From NCBI GenBank assembly GCA_963753115.1, contig CAVWBB010000003.1:62001-126000 (forward strand): a stretch of DNA of 64,000 bases, read 5' to 3'. Both the position numbers and the translations under genes were made by a program. The notes under the pieces are model-generated. The model was not told the DNA's origin, searched no databases, and saw nothing but the letters and a program-made list of their open reading frames with translations. How positions within the stretch are numbered: the stretch's first letter is position 1; the number at the start of each line of letters is the position of its first letter. This document shows positions 63,866 to 64,000 of the stretch, in pieces. This DNA comes from Bog-473 sp963753115. GTDB taxonomy: Bacteria; Actinomycetota; Acidimicrobiia; Acidimicrobiales; RAAP-2.

Positions 63866-64000
63866 ATCAGAATCCTCCAATTGCAGCAGAGCAACAGTGG
63901 GGGACGAGATCCGGCTCCGCTCACCAGGGACGTCGCGCCAGTGCGCGCCAGCCGCTCAGTGGGCGCGCTCGCTTGCCTTAGCTCTGGACTCCGGCCTGTC

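Larger units (their letters stand above)
63186..64000. other. Gene-poor end of the window
   Basis: About 815 bp without a supported gene. It contains GTTAAC/GTAAAC sites up to 63324, a 13-bp tandem duplication at 63452 and three 23-bp tandem repeats at 63797. Composition is less GC-rich than elsewhere. Open frames on the minus strand are Arg/Ser-rich and do not look real. Confidence 0.5.

Noticed and set aside
63338..63924. Overlapping minus-strand open frames spanning the 23-bp repeats
   Set aside because: Arg/Ser-rich translation, no ribosome-binding site, and part of the frame is just the tandem repeat.

Overview
The window is 64 kb of GC-rich DNA, about two-thirds G+C by eye. It is packed with genes on both strands that mostly use ATG or GTG starts, and stop/start overlaps such as ATGA or GTGA are common. 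The gene content is actinobacterial: an ImuA'/ImuB/DnaE2 mutagenesis cassette behind a GAAC-N4-GTTC SOS box, cydDCAB, DUF6458, DUF1707 and DUF1345 proteins, an ECF sigma factor of the DGPF-linked type, and candidate SigB/SigF-type promoters. An uncultured relative of the Acidimicrobiia is my guess; the class is inference. I saw no rRNA, tRNA, CRISPR array, transposase or phage gene.

Layout. 1-5.2 kb: an aldo/keto reductase cut by the window edge, hypothetical and membrane proteins, a VOC protein and a luciferase-like oxidoreductase. 5.3-7.7 kb: a stress-type island (small hydrophobic protein, DUF6458, DUF427, ferritin-like, DUF1345) with two candidate alternative-sigma promoters. 7.9-17.5 kb: a sugar isomerase-like protein, amidohydrolase, monooxygenase, methyltransferase, acyltransferase-SGNH protein, secreted alpha/beta hydrolase, a P-loop phosphotransferase-like protein and a Tat-exported phosphoesterase. 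17.6-23.5 kb: the SOS region, with a SRAP gene divergent from imuA'-imuB-dnaE2. 23.5-30 kb: ECF sigma plus DGPF pair, small catabolic-type enzymes, a PASTA lipoprotein, and an AraC regulator with VOC and DUF1059 genes. 30-36.7 kb: a dehydrogenase/SDR pair, NDH-2, GH15 and another SDR. 36.7-42.7 kb: cydDCAB (cytochrome bd and its assembly transporter) with a DosR-like box upstream. 42.9-49.9 kb: a Rieske oxygenase, then nucleobase salvage genes (upp, a deaminase, a phosphoribosyltransferase, an NCS1 permease). 49.9-56 kb: an amine/omega-amino-acid catabolic locus around an Lrp regulator. 56-61.7 kb: a diguanylate cyclase, a thiolase with an HMG-CoA-synthase-like/DUF35 partner, and a DUF1707-LiaF-like-cyclase fusion. 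61.7-64 kb: a gene-poor tail with one small ribbon-helix-helix (RHH) gene inside a field of GTTAAC-centred palindromes.

How genes fit together. The mutasome cassette and SRAP are both DNA-damage functions sharing one intergenic SOS box. CydDC assembles the CydAB oxidase. The NCS1 permease, deaminase, phosphoribosyltransferases and Upp can import and salvage nucleobases. The aminotransferase, FAD oxidoreductase and aldehyde dehydrogenase can degrade amines, while alanine dehydrogenase can recycle alanine to pyruvate.

Caution. At least eleven otherwise well-conserved genes carry single-base frame changes (thirteen events, roughly one per 5 kb). This looks like uncorrected indel error rather than gene decay, so those genes are annotated across the breaks. 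The least explained feature is the palindrome field around the RHH gene at 62.0-63.3 kb.
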